A model generated the notes under the pieces. The model made no database searches, was not told where the DNA came from, and worked only from the letters and a program-made list of their open reading frames with translations. The translations under genes were made by a program, and so were the position numbers. From SHVO01 sp041905795 (GTDB lineage: Bacteria; Pseudomonadota; Alphaproteobacteria; Rhodospirillales; Rhodospirillaceae): 64,000 nucleotides of DNA. The stretch covers positions 37,066 through 101,065 of the forward strand of contig JAYRKL010000015.1 in the NCBI GenBank assembly GCA_041905795.1, written 5' to 3'. Shown here piece by piece: positions 51,059 to 60,241 of the stretch (positions are counted from its first letter, which is position 1; each line of letters starts with the position of its first letter).

Positions 51059-52592
51059 GACCGGACCAGGCTCCGAAGCCGCGCCGCCGGACGATCTCGC
51101 CCCCGCCACGCCTCCCACCGCTGCGCCGACAGATCTCGCGCAACCCGCGGACGGCGGCGAACCGCCCGGCCGGTTAGCGCGCTTTTTCACATCTCTGACG
51201 GCGGGCCTGACGGCGGGCATAACCTCGGGCCTGCGCCGCGCCGCGCGCGCGGTGCGCCGGCTGTTCGGCATCAAAAGCCGCGCGCGCAAAGCCCGGGTGT
51301 ATTGGGACAGCGACGTCACGCTGACTCTCAACAACCTGGTCAACGAGACCGAGACCAAGGCCAGCGGCAAGGTGCAGGTGATCTCGCTCGCCGGCTTCCG
51401 GGAGGCCATCGGCGACCTGTGGGAGCGCTATCGCGATAAACTCATCATGATCGCCGAGACCTCCATCGCCCGGCGCATCGGGCGCGGCAATACGTTCATC
51501 GCCATCGACGAGGATTCCTGGCTGCTGCTGTTCAGCCGCGCCGACGAGAACCAGGCGCAGAGCCGCGCCGACGCCATCGCCGCCGCCATCGGCGAGAAAC
51601 TCATGGGCGCGCGCTTCGTCCTGGCGGAGACCCCGCTGCCGGAGGCGCAAAAGCTGGGCCTCGCCGACATCGTCAACGCCGACGGCACCGTCAACCTCGA
51701 CGCCATGCGCGCCGAGGTCGCCAAGATCAAGGCGGCCCAGCGCGCCCATGACAAACCGCTTGCCCCCTCCCACGCGCGCAAGGCGAAGCAGGGCAAAGCC
51801 GCCGCAAAGCCGCCGCGCATGGTGGTCCGCACGCGCACGTTGCCGCCATCAGCGCCGGCGCCGGCCCCGGCAGAGGAACCGTCGAAGATCGAAGGGCTGC
51901 TGCTGCACTACCGGCCCGCCTGGAACGCCGAAAGCCAGAGCGTGAACACGCTGCATTTCCGCGCCTACACCCCGGAAGGCCTCAGCGTCACCGACGACGA
52001 GGCCGCCGCCCTCGACAGCGCCACCGCGCTGGATATGATGCGCGCCGGCCTCAAGGCCTTCGCCGAACTCCGCGCAACCCAGCTTCCGATCCTGTTCTGC
52101 CTGCCGGTACCCGTCGGCTGCTTCACCATGCAGGCCCTGGGCGACGCGCAGAAACTGATCGCCGCCCTGCCACGCGATGACCGCCTGGGGTACTTGCGGC
52201 TCGACATGCGCCGCCTGCCGCGCGTCAATCCCGAAAAGCTGGTGGCCCTGCGCGAGCTGTTCCGCAGCCATGTGCGCGGGGTGTCGTTCCCCATCAACCC
52301 GTTCACCAGCACCGACAGCATGCTGGCGCTGGACCATGTCAGCTACCTGGCCGACGTGACCCGCGACGCGGCTGCTTCCGACGACGAGATGTTCGAGGCG
52401 TTGCGGCACCTCAAGTACCGCGCCGGCGCCCGTGCCGTGGCGGTAACCGGGTTACGCACGCGCGGCCACCTGGCCAAGGCCGTGGCGGTGGGCGTCGCCG
52501 AGGTCAGCGGCCCGGCGCTCTTGGGCGAGTCCAGGCATATGCTCGAGCGGGTCCAGCGCCTGCCGCGGGAAAGCCTGATGACGGCGATGTAG
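51051..52592 (+). CDS. 513-aa protein with possible degenerate GGDEF and EAL domains
   Basis: Disordered Pro/Ala/Asp-rich N terminus (about 1-45), then a basic segment. About 85-185 resembles a degenerate GGDEF fold: GNTFIAIDEDSWLLLFSRADENQAQSRADAIAAAIGEK, where the GGDEF loop should be but the catalytic residues are lost. After a Lys/Pro linker, about 285-505 looks like a degenerate EAL fold (LHYRPAWNAESQSV near the start, GVAEVSGPALLGE near the end) without ExL. If right, it is a c-di-GMP receptor-type protein; no search was run. Confidence 0.6.
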   Translation: MAETGPGSEAAPPDDLAPATPPTAAPTDLAQPADGGEPPGRLARFFTSLTAGLTAGITSGLRRAARAVRRLFGIKSRARKARVYWDSDVTLTLNNLVNETETKASGKVQVISLAGFREAIGDLWERYRDKLIMIAETSIARRIGRGNTFIAIDEDSWLLLFSRADENQAQSRADAIAAAIGEKLMGARFVLAETPLPEAQKLGLADIVNADGTVNLDAMRAEVAKIKAAQRAHDKPLAPSHARKAKQGKAAAKPPRMVVRTRTLPPSAPAPAPAEEPSKIEGLLLHYRPAWNAESQSVNTLHFRAYTPEGLSVTDDEAAALDSATALDMMRAGLKAFAELRATQLPILFCLPVPVGCFTMQALGDAQKLIAALPRDDRLGYLRLDMRRLPRVNPEKLVALRELFRSHVRGVSFPINPFTSTDSMLALDHVSYLADVTRDAAASDDEMFEALRHLKYRAGARAVAVTGLRTRGHLAKAVAVGVAEVSGPALLGESRHMLERVQRLPRESLMTAM

Positions 52593-52662
52593 ACCCTGGG
52601 GCTGCCATAATCCGGGCCTATATACCGGATAAGATGAGGTCACCGCCTTCCAAGAGGCTTCC

Positions 52663-53022
52663 ATGATCCGTATCCTTGCCGCCGTCCTGATACTTGCCGC
52701 TTCTGCAACGCCCCATGTCTGGGCCGCCGACGCCGCCAAATCCGATCCTGTGCTGTTCGACCAGCTCAAGGGCGTGAAAACCTGGCGCAAGGGCGGCGAC
52801 AACATCGTCTATGTGCAGGGCAGCACCGGCGATTGGTACAAAGCCGTGATGCTGGAAACCTGCATGACCCTGGACACCAAGAAGGGCATCAGCTTTCTGA
52901 CCGAACTGGACCCCGTCACCAACGTCAAGCAAAGCCGCGTGGTGGTGGACCGCCATATCTGCACCGTCGACAGCCTGACCAGGATCGATGGACAGCCGCC
53001 GGCGGCGCCGGCCGGCAAGTAG
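52663..53022 (+). CDS. 119-aa exported protein, DUF6491-like
   Basis: Signal peptide ends HVWAA near residue 22. Two Cys (LETCMTLDTK, DRHICTVDSL) could form a disulfide. Length and spacing recall DUF6491-type small periplasmic proteins, not confirmed. Independent transcription between two converging neighbours is likely. Confidence 0.65.
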   Translation: MIRILAAVLILAASATPHVWAADAAKSDPVLFDQLKGVKTWRKGGDNIVYVQGSTGDWYKAVMLETCMTLDTKKGISFLTELDPVTNVKQSRVVVDRHICTVDSLTRIDGQPPAAPAGK

Positions 53023-53026
53023 GGCG

Positions 53027-53806
53027 TCAGGCCCGGGCCAGCAGGGAGTCCGCCATCGCCATATGTTCGAGGCGGTCCACGCCCAGGGCCGCTACCGGAT
53101 CGCCGAGCATGACGGCGCCGGCCTGCACGCCGAGCGTGCGCGACATCGCCGCCAGCGCGTTGTTCAGCGACAGCATGCCGGTGAGCGCGCGGATCAGGGT
53201 GAAGGCCCCGAAATGGGCGATGAAGGCCAGCGGATGCCTGCGTTTGCTTTCCACATCGACCCAGCCCCGGGCGGCCGTGGTGAGCGCCGCGGCCGATCCC
53301 GCCAGCAGATTGCAGCCGCTGACCGCGCCGCCGCGCAGTTTGAGCACCGTGCGCCGCGCCTTGGGGAAAGCCCTGCGAATGTCCTTCTCCCGCACCAGGC
53401 CCACCACCACATCCGCGGACGCGGCGCTCGCGCGGGCGCAGAAATCGCCGACGACGGCGGGTGTCAGAAGCGGATGGTCGGCGGTGGTCACCAGCACCGG
53501 CCCGGTGAGCGTTTCGCAAGCCTTGAGCACACTGGCCGCCGGCCCGCCCGCGCCTTCCAGGAAGCGCAGCGGATGTGCGCGGGCGAAGGCGGCGATGTCG
53601 GGATTGGCCTCGAGGGCGGCCACCGCGTTGGCCACGACGACGATCTCGCCCACGGCATCGGATGCCGCCAGGGTTTCCAGCACGTAGAGCGCCATCGGCC
53701 GCCCGCGCAGCGGCAACAGCGCCTTGCGCTTCCCGGGCGCGATCTCCGCCAGCGGATCGCCCGGGCGGTCTCCGGCCAGCAGGATGCAGGTGTAAGTGGA
53801 CGTCAT
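53027..53806 (-). CDS. Nucleotidyltransferase (MobA/GlmU-like)
   Basis: 259 aa from ATG 53806; TTG 53809 is one codon longer. N terminus TCILLAGDRPGDPLAEIAPGKRKALLPLRGRPM is the G-loop-type NTP-transfer motif (LAGxR..D..K..L...G.P), then VLVTTADHPLLTPAVV with the Mg-binding D. The substrate could be a sugar-1-phosphate or similar. Its start sits 9 bp from the stop of the cytidylyltransferase fusion, so the two may act on the same pathway. Confidence 0.82.
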   Translation of the reverse strand: MTSTYTCILLAGDRPGDPLAEIAPGKRKALLPLRGRPMALYVLETLAASDAVGEIVVVANAVAALEANPDIAAFARAHPLRFLEGAGGPAASVLKACETLTGPVLVTTADHPLLTPAVVGDFCARASAASADVVVGLVREKDIRRAFPKARRTVLKLRGGAVSGCNLLAGSAAALTTAARGWVDVESKRRHPLAFIAHFGAFTLIRALTGMLSLNNALAAMSRTLGVQAGAVMLGDPVAALGVDRLEHMAMADSLLARA

Positions 53807-53815
53807 CAACCGGGC

Positions 53816-55111
53816 TTAAAACGCCCCGTGCGTTCCCAGAACCTTGCCGACATCCTCGCCCATGATGATGGCGTAGCGGATGTCGAATTCCTTCTTGAGG
53901 GTGGCCATGGCCTCGTCGCGGATCGAGGGCCACAGCGCGGCGGGGATCGCCAGCACGCCGTCATCGTCGGCATAGATGTAGTCGCCGTTGTTGATGGTGA
54001 CGTTACCAATCTTGATCGGCCGGTTCATGGCGTGGACCGTGCCCTCGTACTTGATGTCGTCGCAGGAGATGCCGCGGGCGAACACCGAGAACTCCAGGCC
54101 GTTCAGCTCGGCGGAATCGCGGGTATAACTGTCCACCACCGCGCCCACGGCGCCGGAACGGATCGAGATGTTGGCGTTGAGGTCGCCGAAGTAGGCTTTA
54201 TCCTTGACCTCGTTGTGGACCACGATCACATCGCCCGGCCGCACGAAGTTATAAGTGCCGAGCGCGGTGTAGATGCCTTTCCAGTCGTCGCCCTTTCTCA
54301 ATTTTCGGAGTTCCAGGGTCTTGGCGACGCCCAGCACCGAGCGGCCGCTGACCCGCTGGAAGCCCGCCGGCAGCAGCGCCTTGAGGCCGCGTTCCTTGCA
54401 GATATCGGCCAGCAGCGACGAACACAGGTGCGGGCGGATGGCGTCCAGCGCGGCGTTGTGGCTGGCGCGGTAGCCGGCGCAGATGCGCTCGGCCAAGGCC
54501 AGGTCGTCGGGCCAGTTGACGTCGAAGGCTTCCTCGTCGGTAAGCTCGAACATCACCACTTTCTCGCCAAAGCGGCGCTTGGGTTTGCCCTTGCCGGTCT
54601 TGCGCACCATGTAGAGGCCCATGGACTCGATAACCGTGTCGGGCAAATCGACGGAGTTGGGGATGCGGCCCTCGCCGTAGGCCGGCCGCCCCTTGGCCCA
54701 GGTGTATTGCTTGCGCTTCTGCACCGCCACCAGGGAGTCGGCGCGTCTGTCGGCCTTCAGCGCCTTGATCGCCCGGGTCATGGTCTCGGGGGTGATGAAC
54801 GGGCTGGTGCATAGGCACTGGATATAAATGTCGGCCTCGACCTTGGCGCACTCGTTGGCAAAGAGTTCGTGGCCGTCGGTTTTATTGGACGCCAGCTTGG
54901 CGTCGCGCTTGAGGATTTTCACCGGCAAGTCGGAGGCCAGTTCGATGATGCGGTCTGACTCGGTGTCCAGATAGACCGCGTCGATCTCCGGGCAGGCCAA
55001 CAATTGCTTGAGCTTGCGTTTGAACAGATAGTCCCCGTCCAGCACCACGGTGTTCTTGTTGCTGATGCGGTTGCTCTCGCCTTTGGCCGGCACAAACGCC
55101 ACGGTGCGCAT
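53816..55111 (-). CDS. Acylneuraminate cytidylyltransferase fused to RraA-like domain
   Basis: 431 aa from ATG 55111. N-terminal half (about 1-225) is a CMP-sugar synthetase: MRTVAFVPAKGESNRISNKN, then FANECAKVEADIYIQCLCTSPFI and VDLPDTVIESMGLYMVRK. About 245-431 is an RraA/HMG-aldolase-like fold: RPGDVIVVHNEVKDKAYFGDL, GAVGAVVDSYTRD and NNGDYIYADDDGVLAIP. A single polypeptide with both is uncommon. It may make and edit a CMP-activated nonulosonic acid such as pseudaminic or legionaminic acid. Confidence 0.85.
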   Translation of the reverse strand: MRTVAFVPAKGESNRISNKNTVVLDGDYLFKRKLKQLLACPEIDAVYLDTESDRIIELASDLPVKILKRDAKLASNKTDGHELFANECAKVEADIYIQCLCTSPFITPETMTRAIKALKADRRADSLVAVQKRKQYTWAKGRPAYGEGRIPNSVDLPDTVIESMGLYMVRKTGKGKPKRRFGEKVVMFELTDEEAFDVNWPDDLALAERICAGYRASHNAALDAIRPHLCSSLLADICKERGLKALLPAGFQRVSGRSVLGVAKTLELRKLRKGDDWKGIYTALGTYNFVRPGDVIVVHNEVKDKAYFGDLNANISIRSGAVGAVVDSYTRDSAELNGLEFSVFARGISCDDIKYEGTVHAMNRPIKIGNVTINNGDYIYADDDGVLAIPAALWPSIRDEAMATLKKEFDIRYAIIMGEDVGKVLGTHGAF

Positions 55112-55133
55112 CGGGTGTTCCTTCGGGAATAGA

Positions 55134-55149
55134 TTAATCCGAGATTAAC
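55134..55149. promoter_or_regulatory. CtrA-type box TTAA-N7-TTAAC
   Basis: TTAATCCGAGATTAAC, exact to the consensus, 22 bp upstream of the cytidylyltransferase-RraA start codon on an 81-bp intergenic. Position suits control of that gene. Confidence 0.78.
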
Positions 55150-55192
55150 CTATCCCCCGGCCGGTTAAAAAACCGTTCCCCGCGCGGCGGCC

Positions 55193-55945
55193 TCAGTGAA
55201 TGGTGGGGTCTTCGAGGTACCTGTCGTCCAGCACCAGGACGCCGTCGTCGGCCGTGAAGCCGGCCATGGCGCTGGCGAAAGTGGTGGAAGCAACGGCCTC
55301 CTTCTTGCGCTCGGCGCGCGCGGCGGCGTGGGCCGCGGCGGCCTCTTCCTCGACGATGGACTTCAGTTTGCTGTCGGCCAGTTCGCCTTCGGGGTCGAAC
55401 GACAGGCGATACCTCTTGCGGAACACCCGCCACCAGATCGGCTTGCCGAGCTTGAGCGCGGCGCGCAGCATGGTGTGCGCATCGGGGGCCGGCATCTTGG
55501 ATTCCATCGACTTGGCCGAGCCCATCAGGATGTACATGATTTTTCCAAGGACGCTGTCGGGCGCCTTGCCGCGCAGCAGAACCGTGCCGATGCCGAGGCG
55601 GCCCATGATCAGGAGCGCAAGATCCGCCACGTCGCTGCCATCGCGGCCGATGATCTTGTCGGCCTGCTCGGCGACGTGGCGCATCACTTCGTTGGAGAAC
55701 TCCGGACGGTAGTAGTCCACCACCTTGCAGGCCTCGAGGGCGATGACGCCGGCGAAGTACCAGGGGTCGGCGGCGGTGAGCAGCGGACGGTAGGAGGCGT
55801 AGTTGGAGAGCAAGGTATCCGCGCCGGGCACGGGATCGACCGGATAGCCGGCCGCCACCGCCATGTCGCGCAGGAACCAGCGCGCAGCCTCGGCCGGCGT
55901 CACGGGAATTTTGTCAGAGCGGGTTGATCCGCCTGCGCGTGGCAC
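55193..55945 (-). CDS. Hypothetical protein
   Basis: 250 aa from GTG 55945 with GGGGGAG 8 bp upstream. Cytoplasmic, mostly helical, with a long Ala/Glu/Lys coiled segment near 185-205 (EEEAAAAHAAARAERKKEA). No family recognised. Same strand as, and upstream of, the cytidylyltransferase fusion; the 5' region carries a near-CtrA motif, so the two may be cell-cycle regulated together. Confidence 0.75.
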   Translation of the reverse strand: MPRAGGSTRSDKIPVTPAEAARWFLRDMAVAAGYPVDPVPGADTLLSNYASYRPLLTAADPWYFAGVIALEACKVVDYYRPEFSNEVMRHVAEQADKIIGRDGSDVADLALLIMGRLGIGTVLLRGKAPDSVLGKIMYILMGSAKSMESKMPAPDAHTMLRAALKLGKPIWWRVFRKRYRLSFDPEGELADSKLKSIVEEEAAAAHAAARAERKKEAVASTTFASAMAGFTADDGVLVLDDRYLEDPTIH

Positions 55946-56014
55946 GCCTGAACTCCCCCAACCTTTGCGAGTAGGTTATCCACGTAACCGGAGATTTACG
56001 CCAGTGCCATATAG

Positions 56015-56031
56015 TTAAGGCGGCCTTTAAC
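56015..56031. promoter_or_regulatory. Near-CtrA motif (TTAA-N8-TTAAC)
   Basis: TTAAGGCGGCCTTTAAC, spacer one base too long for the classical site. A DnaA-like TTATCCACG (55976-55984, 8/9) sits next to it inside a GGTTA/TAACC mini-palindrome. It lies between the divergent 55945 gene and pepN. Confidence 0.35.
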
Positions 56032-56125
56032 AATCGCCGCGCGATCCACGGCCAGGAGGTTTGAACAGTCGCCTCAATGGGCTACGGTTTGATCCCCTTT
56101 TGTCGTTCAGGACCGCCTTCGCCTC

Positions 56126-58801
56126 ATGGATAGTACCCAAGCCGCCGCCGCCCCAAGCCCGCCTAAAGTCATCCGCCTCGCGGACTATACCCCGCCGCCC
56201 TACCGCATCCTGTCCGTGGCGCTGGAATTCGACCTGGCGCCCCATGCCACGCGCGTCACCGCGACGCTGAAAATCGAAGCCGCCCACGACCGCACCGCGG
56301 GACTCAAACCCCTGGAACTGGACGGCGAAGGCCTGAAAACCATCTCCATCCTCATCGACGGCAAGCCGCCTACGGGAGACACCTACGCGCTGACCGACCA
56401 GGGCCTACAGATCCACCGGCCGCCGGCGTCGTTCACCCTCGAAACCGAAGTCGAGATCGACCCGGCCGGCAATAAGGCGCTGGAGGGCCTGTACCAGTCG
56501 CGCGGCAACTATTGCACCCAGTGCGAGGCGGAGGGCTTCCGCCACATCACGTTCTTCTACGACCGTCCGGACGTGATGACCACCTTCACCACGACCATCC
56601 GCGCGCCCAAGGCGACATCGCCGGTGCTGCTGTCCAACGGCAACCTCACGGACTCCGGCGACCTCGCGGATGGACGCCACTTCGCGGTCTGGAACGACCC
56701 CTTCCCCAAGCCCTGCTACCTGTTCGCGCTGGTGGCCGGCGACCTCGGGCAGATCAAGGACACCTTCAAGACCATGTCGGGCCGGACGGTGAATCTCGCC
56801 ATCTACGTCGAGCACGGCAAGGAAGCCCGCGCCACTTACGCCATGGAAGCCCTCAAGCGCTCCATGGCCTGGGACGAGAAAGCCTTCGGCCGCGAGTACG
56901 ACCTCGACATCTTCAACATCGTCGCCGTGTCGGATTTCAACATGGGCGCGATGGAGAACAAGAGCCTCAACATCTTCAACGACCGCTACATCCTGGCCGA
57001 TCCCGAGACCGCCACCGACATGGACTACTACCTGATCGAGTCCATCGTCGGACACGAGTACTTCCATAACTGGAGCGGCAACCGCGTCACCTGCCGCGAC
57101 TGGTTCCAACTGTCGTTGAAGGAAGGCTTCACGGTGTTCCGCGACCAGGAATTCACCGCCGATGTGCGGTCGCGCGCCAACAAGCGCATCGACGACGTGG
57201 AAGTGCTGCGCGTCACGCAATTCCGGGAAGACGCCGGCCCCTTGGCCCATCCGGTGCGCCCGGACAGCTACATGGAGATCAACAACTTCTACACCTCGAC
57301 CGTCTACCAGAAGGGCGCCGAGGTCATCCGCATGATGCATACCCTGCTCGGCCCCGAAAAATTCCGCGCCGGCTGCGACCTTTATTTCAAGCGTCATGAC
57401 GGCCAGGCCGTCACCTGCGACGATTTTGTCGCCGCCATGCAGGACGCCTCGGGCGTCGACCTGACGCAGTTCAAGCTGTGGTACCGCCAGGCCGGCACGC
57501 CGACCGTGAGCGCCGAGGGCACATACGATTCCGCGGCGTGCACCTTCACGCTAGCAGTGAAACAAGCCTGCCCGCCGACACCGGGCCAGCCCCTGAAGCA
57601 GCCGATGCATATCCCGTTCAACGTCGGCCTGGTGGGCGATGACGGCGCCGACATTCCGCTCGATCTCGATACCGATCTTTCCGGGGGGCCCAAGACCGGA
57701 ACAAAAGTTCTGGAACTCACCAAACCGGCGCAGACCTTCGTGTTCAAGAATGTGCCGGCGCGGCCGAGGGCGTCCCTGAACCGCGCCTTCGGGGCGCCGG
57801 TGATCGTCGACTTCCAGCAGTCCGACGCCGACCGCGCGTTCCTGGTGGGCCACGATACCGATCCCTTCAACCGCTGGGACGCGGCGCAGGACTATGGCGC
57901 CGCCGTGATCCTGCGCGGCGTCACGGCGCTGCAGGCGCAGAAGTCCATCGTCACCGACCGGGCCTATCTCAAGGCCATGGGCGAGGTGGTGACGGACGCA
58001 AGGATCGAACCCGCCTTCAAGGCGTCGCTGCTCAACCTGCCGGCCGAGGATTACCTGGCCAACAAGATGGCGGTGGAGGATCCGGTCAACCTGCACATGG
58101 CGCGCAAAACCCTGCGCCGCGCCCTGGGCGAGACCTGCCGCGACGCCTTTCAGGGCATCTATGACGGCCAGCGCGTCAACGCGCCCTATGTTCCGGACGC
58201 CGCCGGCATGGGCCGGCGCATGTTGAAGCGCGTGGCGCTCGGCTACCTCGCGTCGCTGGAGCGGCCGGAGACCACCGCCCTGGTGACGGCGCAGTTCGAT
58301 CAGGCCGACAATATGACCGACCGCATGGATGCGTTGAACATCCTGAACGGCCTGGATGTGCCGGACCGCGCCGCGGCGCTGGAGGCGTTCTACGACCGCT
58401 TCAAAGACGATCACCTGGTGGTCAACAAGTGGCTCACCGTGCAGTCGCAGGCGCCGCTCAAGGGGACACTCGCCACCGTGCAGCGCCTCATGAGCCACCC
58501 GGCCTTCGACCTCAAGAACCCCAACAAGGTGCGCGCGGTCGTGGGCGCTTTCGCCTCCACCAATCCGGTCAACTTCCACGCCGCCGACGGCTCGGGCTAC
58601 CGCTTCCTCGCCGACCAGATCATGGCCATCGACAGGTTCAATCCGCAGACCGCCGCGCGCCTGGTGCCGCCCTTGGGCCGCTGGAAGCGCTTCGATCCCG
58701 CGCGGCAGGCCTTGATGCGCGCCGAACTGGAGCGCATGGCCGCGTCGGGTTCGCTGTCGCGCGATGTCACGGAACTGGTGCTCAAGAGTCTGGCGGCATG
58801 A
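56126..58801 (+). CDS. pepN: Aminopeptidase N, M1 family
   Basis: 891 aa, full-length bacterial PepN. Substrate motif GAMEN near residue 274 (FNMGAMENKSLN). Zinc site His310, His314 and Glu333 (HEYFHNW..LKEGF). The C-terminal half is the usual helical domain. Removes N-terminal residues from peptides in the cytoplasm. The stop overlaps the tldD-like start (ATGA). Shares the pepN-tldD-tldE-like operon. Confidence 0.95.
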   Translation: MDSTQAAAAPSPPKVIRLADYTPPPYRILSVALEFDLAPHATRVTATLKIEAAHDRTAGLKPLELDGEGLKTISILIDGKPPTGDTYALTDQGLQIHRPPASFTLETEVEIDPAGNKALEGLYQSRGNYCTQCEAEGFRHITFFYDRPDVMTTFTTTIRAPKATSPVLLSNGNLTDSGDLADGRHFAVWNDPFPKPCYLFALVAGDLGQIKDTFKTMSGRTVNLAIYVEHGKEARATYAMEALKRSMAWDEKAFGREYDLDIFNIVAVSDFNMGAMENKSLNIFNDRYILADPETATDMDYYLIESIVGHEYFHNWSGNRVTCRDWFQLSLKEGFTVFRDQEFTADVRSRANKRIDDVEVLRVTQFREDAGPLAHPVRPDSYMEINNFYTSTVYQKGAEVIRMMHTLLGPEKFRAGCDLYFKRHDGQAVTCDDFVAAMQDASGVDLTQFKLWYRQAGTPTVSAEGTYDSAACTFTLAVKQACPPTPGQPLKQPMHIPFNVGLVGDDGADIPLDLDTDLSGGPKTGTKVLELTKPAQTFVFKNVPARPRASLNRAFGAPVIVDFQQSDADRAFLVGHDTDPFNRWDAAQDYGAAVILRGVTALQAQKSIVTDRAYLKAMGEVVTDARIEPAFKASLLNLPAEDYLANKMAVEDPVNLHMARKTLRRALGETCRDAFQGIYDGQRVNAPYVPDAAGMGRRMLKRVALGYLASLERPETTALVTAQFDQADNMTDRMDALNILNGLDVPDRAAALEAFYDRFKDDHLVVNKWLTVQSQAPLKGTLATVQRLMSHPAFDLKNPNKVRAVVGAFASTNPVNFHAADGSGYRFLADQIMAIDRFNPQTAARLVPPLGRWKRFDPARQALMRAELERMAASGSLSRDVTELVLKSLAA

Positions 58802-60240
58802 GCATTGCCACAGAGATCGCCGCGCGGTTTTCGCCGCCGGCCTGTGACCGCTGGTCGGTGCGCGTGGTCAGCCGCCGCACGGAAAGCTTGGGTGTCACCC
58901 GCGGCAATCCCGACCCCGTTGGCCTCGCCGACGATTGCGGCGCCATGGTCACCGTGGAGGCCGCCGCCGGCGTGGGCTACGCCGCCACGTCCGACGTCAG
59001 CCGCGAAGGCCTGGAACGGGCGGGGCGCGACGCCCTCGCCTGGGCCAGGCGCACCGCAGGGCGCCTGGTGGCACCGCCCCCACCCCGAAACAAATCGGCG
59101 CACGGGAAACCTGTCCGTCACGACGATGGCGCCGCCGTCTCCGACTGGAATGCGGTGTCGCGGAAAGACAAGCTCGCGCGCATCGCACACCTCGCCGCGC
59201 AGGCCAGGCGCAACGACCGCATCGCCGATTGGGGCGCCGGCGTTTCCTTCACCGACGAGGACTCCGTCATCGCCACCTCCGCCGGCGACCGGATCCGCCA
59301 GCGCCGCGGGATCGTCGTCCCCTGGTTGAACGCCAGCGCCAGCCACCGGGGCGAAACCCAGACCCGCACCTTCGGCCGCGGCGGCGTCATCCGCCAGGGC
59401 GGGTTCGAGGCCCTGGACGACCTCGGTTTTTGGGAGGCCGGCGCGCGGATCGGTGAGGAAGCGCTGGAACTGCTGGCCGCGCCCAACTGCCCGGAAGGCG
59501 AGATGGACCTGCTGCTGGCCGCGGACCAGATGTACATCCAGATCCACGAGTCCATCGGTCACCCGTTGGAACTGGACCGCATCCTCGGCGACGAACGCAA
59601 CTACGCCGGCACCAGCTTTGTCACCTTGGACATGTTCGGCCGTTACCAGTACGGCTCACAGCTGCTCAACGTCACCTTCGATCCCACGGTCAGCGGCGAG
59701 GCCGCCTCTTATGCTTTCGACGACGAAGGCACTCCCGCCGAGAAACAGTTCCTGATCAAGGACGGCCTGCTGGTCCGGCCCTTGGGCGGCGCCACCAGCC
59801 AGGCGCGCGCCAATACCCCGGGGGTCGCCAACGCCCGCGCCTGCAACTGGAACCGCCCGCCCATCGACCGCATGGCCAACCTCAACATCGAGGCCGGCAC
59901 GTCGTCTCTCGATGACCTGATCGCGCAGGTGGAGAACGGCGTGTTCATGGAGACCAACCTCTCCTGGTCCATCGACGACAGCCGCAACAAGTTCCAGTTC
60001 GGCTGCGAACGCGGCCGGGTCATCAAGAACGGCAAACTGGGCGCGGTGGTGAAGAACCCCAACTACCGCGGCATCTCCGCCACCTTCTGGCGCAACCTCA
60101 AGGGCCTTGGCGACAAGGATACGGTGTCGGTGCTGGGATCTCCCTACTGCGGCAAAGGCGAGCCCAACCAGATGGTGCGCGTCGGCCACGCCTCGCCGCC
60201 CGGTCTGTTCGGCGCCGTGCAAGTGTTCGGCGGCGGTTGA
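58798..60240 (+). CDS. TldD-like metallopeptidase
   Basis: 480 aa from ATG 58798, coupled to pepN. The Zn-binding HExxxH motif HESIGH lies at about 250-255, followed by ELDRILGDERNYAGTSFV. C-terminal domain ends GQVQVFGGG-like (GAVQVFGGG). TldD pairs with TldE to degrade unfolded peptides or to process RiPPs such as microcin B17. Clearly a real gene; partner is next. Confidence 0.92.
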   Translation: MSIATEIAARFSPPACDRWSVRVVSRRTESLGVTRGNPDPVGLADDCGAMVTVEAAAGVGYAATSDVSREGLERAGRDALAWARRTAGRLVAPPPPRNKSAHGKPVRHDDGAAVSDWNAVSRKDKLARIAHLAAQARRNDRIADWGAGVSFTDEDSVIATSAGDRIRQRRGIVVPWLNASASHRGETQTRTFGRGGVIRQGGFEALDDLGFWEAGARIGEEALELLAAPNCPEGEMDLLLAADQMYIQIHESIGHPLELDRILGDERNYAGTSFVTLDMFGRYQYGSQLLNVTFDPTVSGEAASYAFDDEGTPAEKQFLIKDGLLVRPLGGATSQARANTPGVANARACNWNRPPIDRMANLNIEAGTSSLDDLIAQVENGVFMETNLSWSIDDSRNKFQFGCERGRVIKNGKLGAVVKNPNYRGISATFWRNLKGLGDKDTVSVLGSPYCGKGEPNQMVRVGHASPPGLFGAVQVFGGG

Positions 60241-60241
60241 T

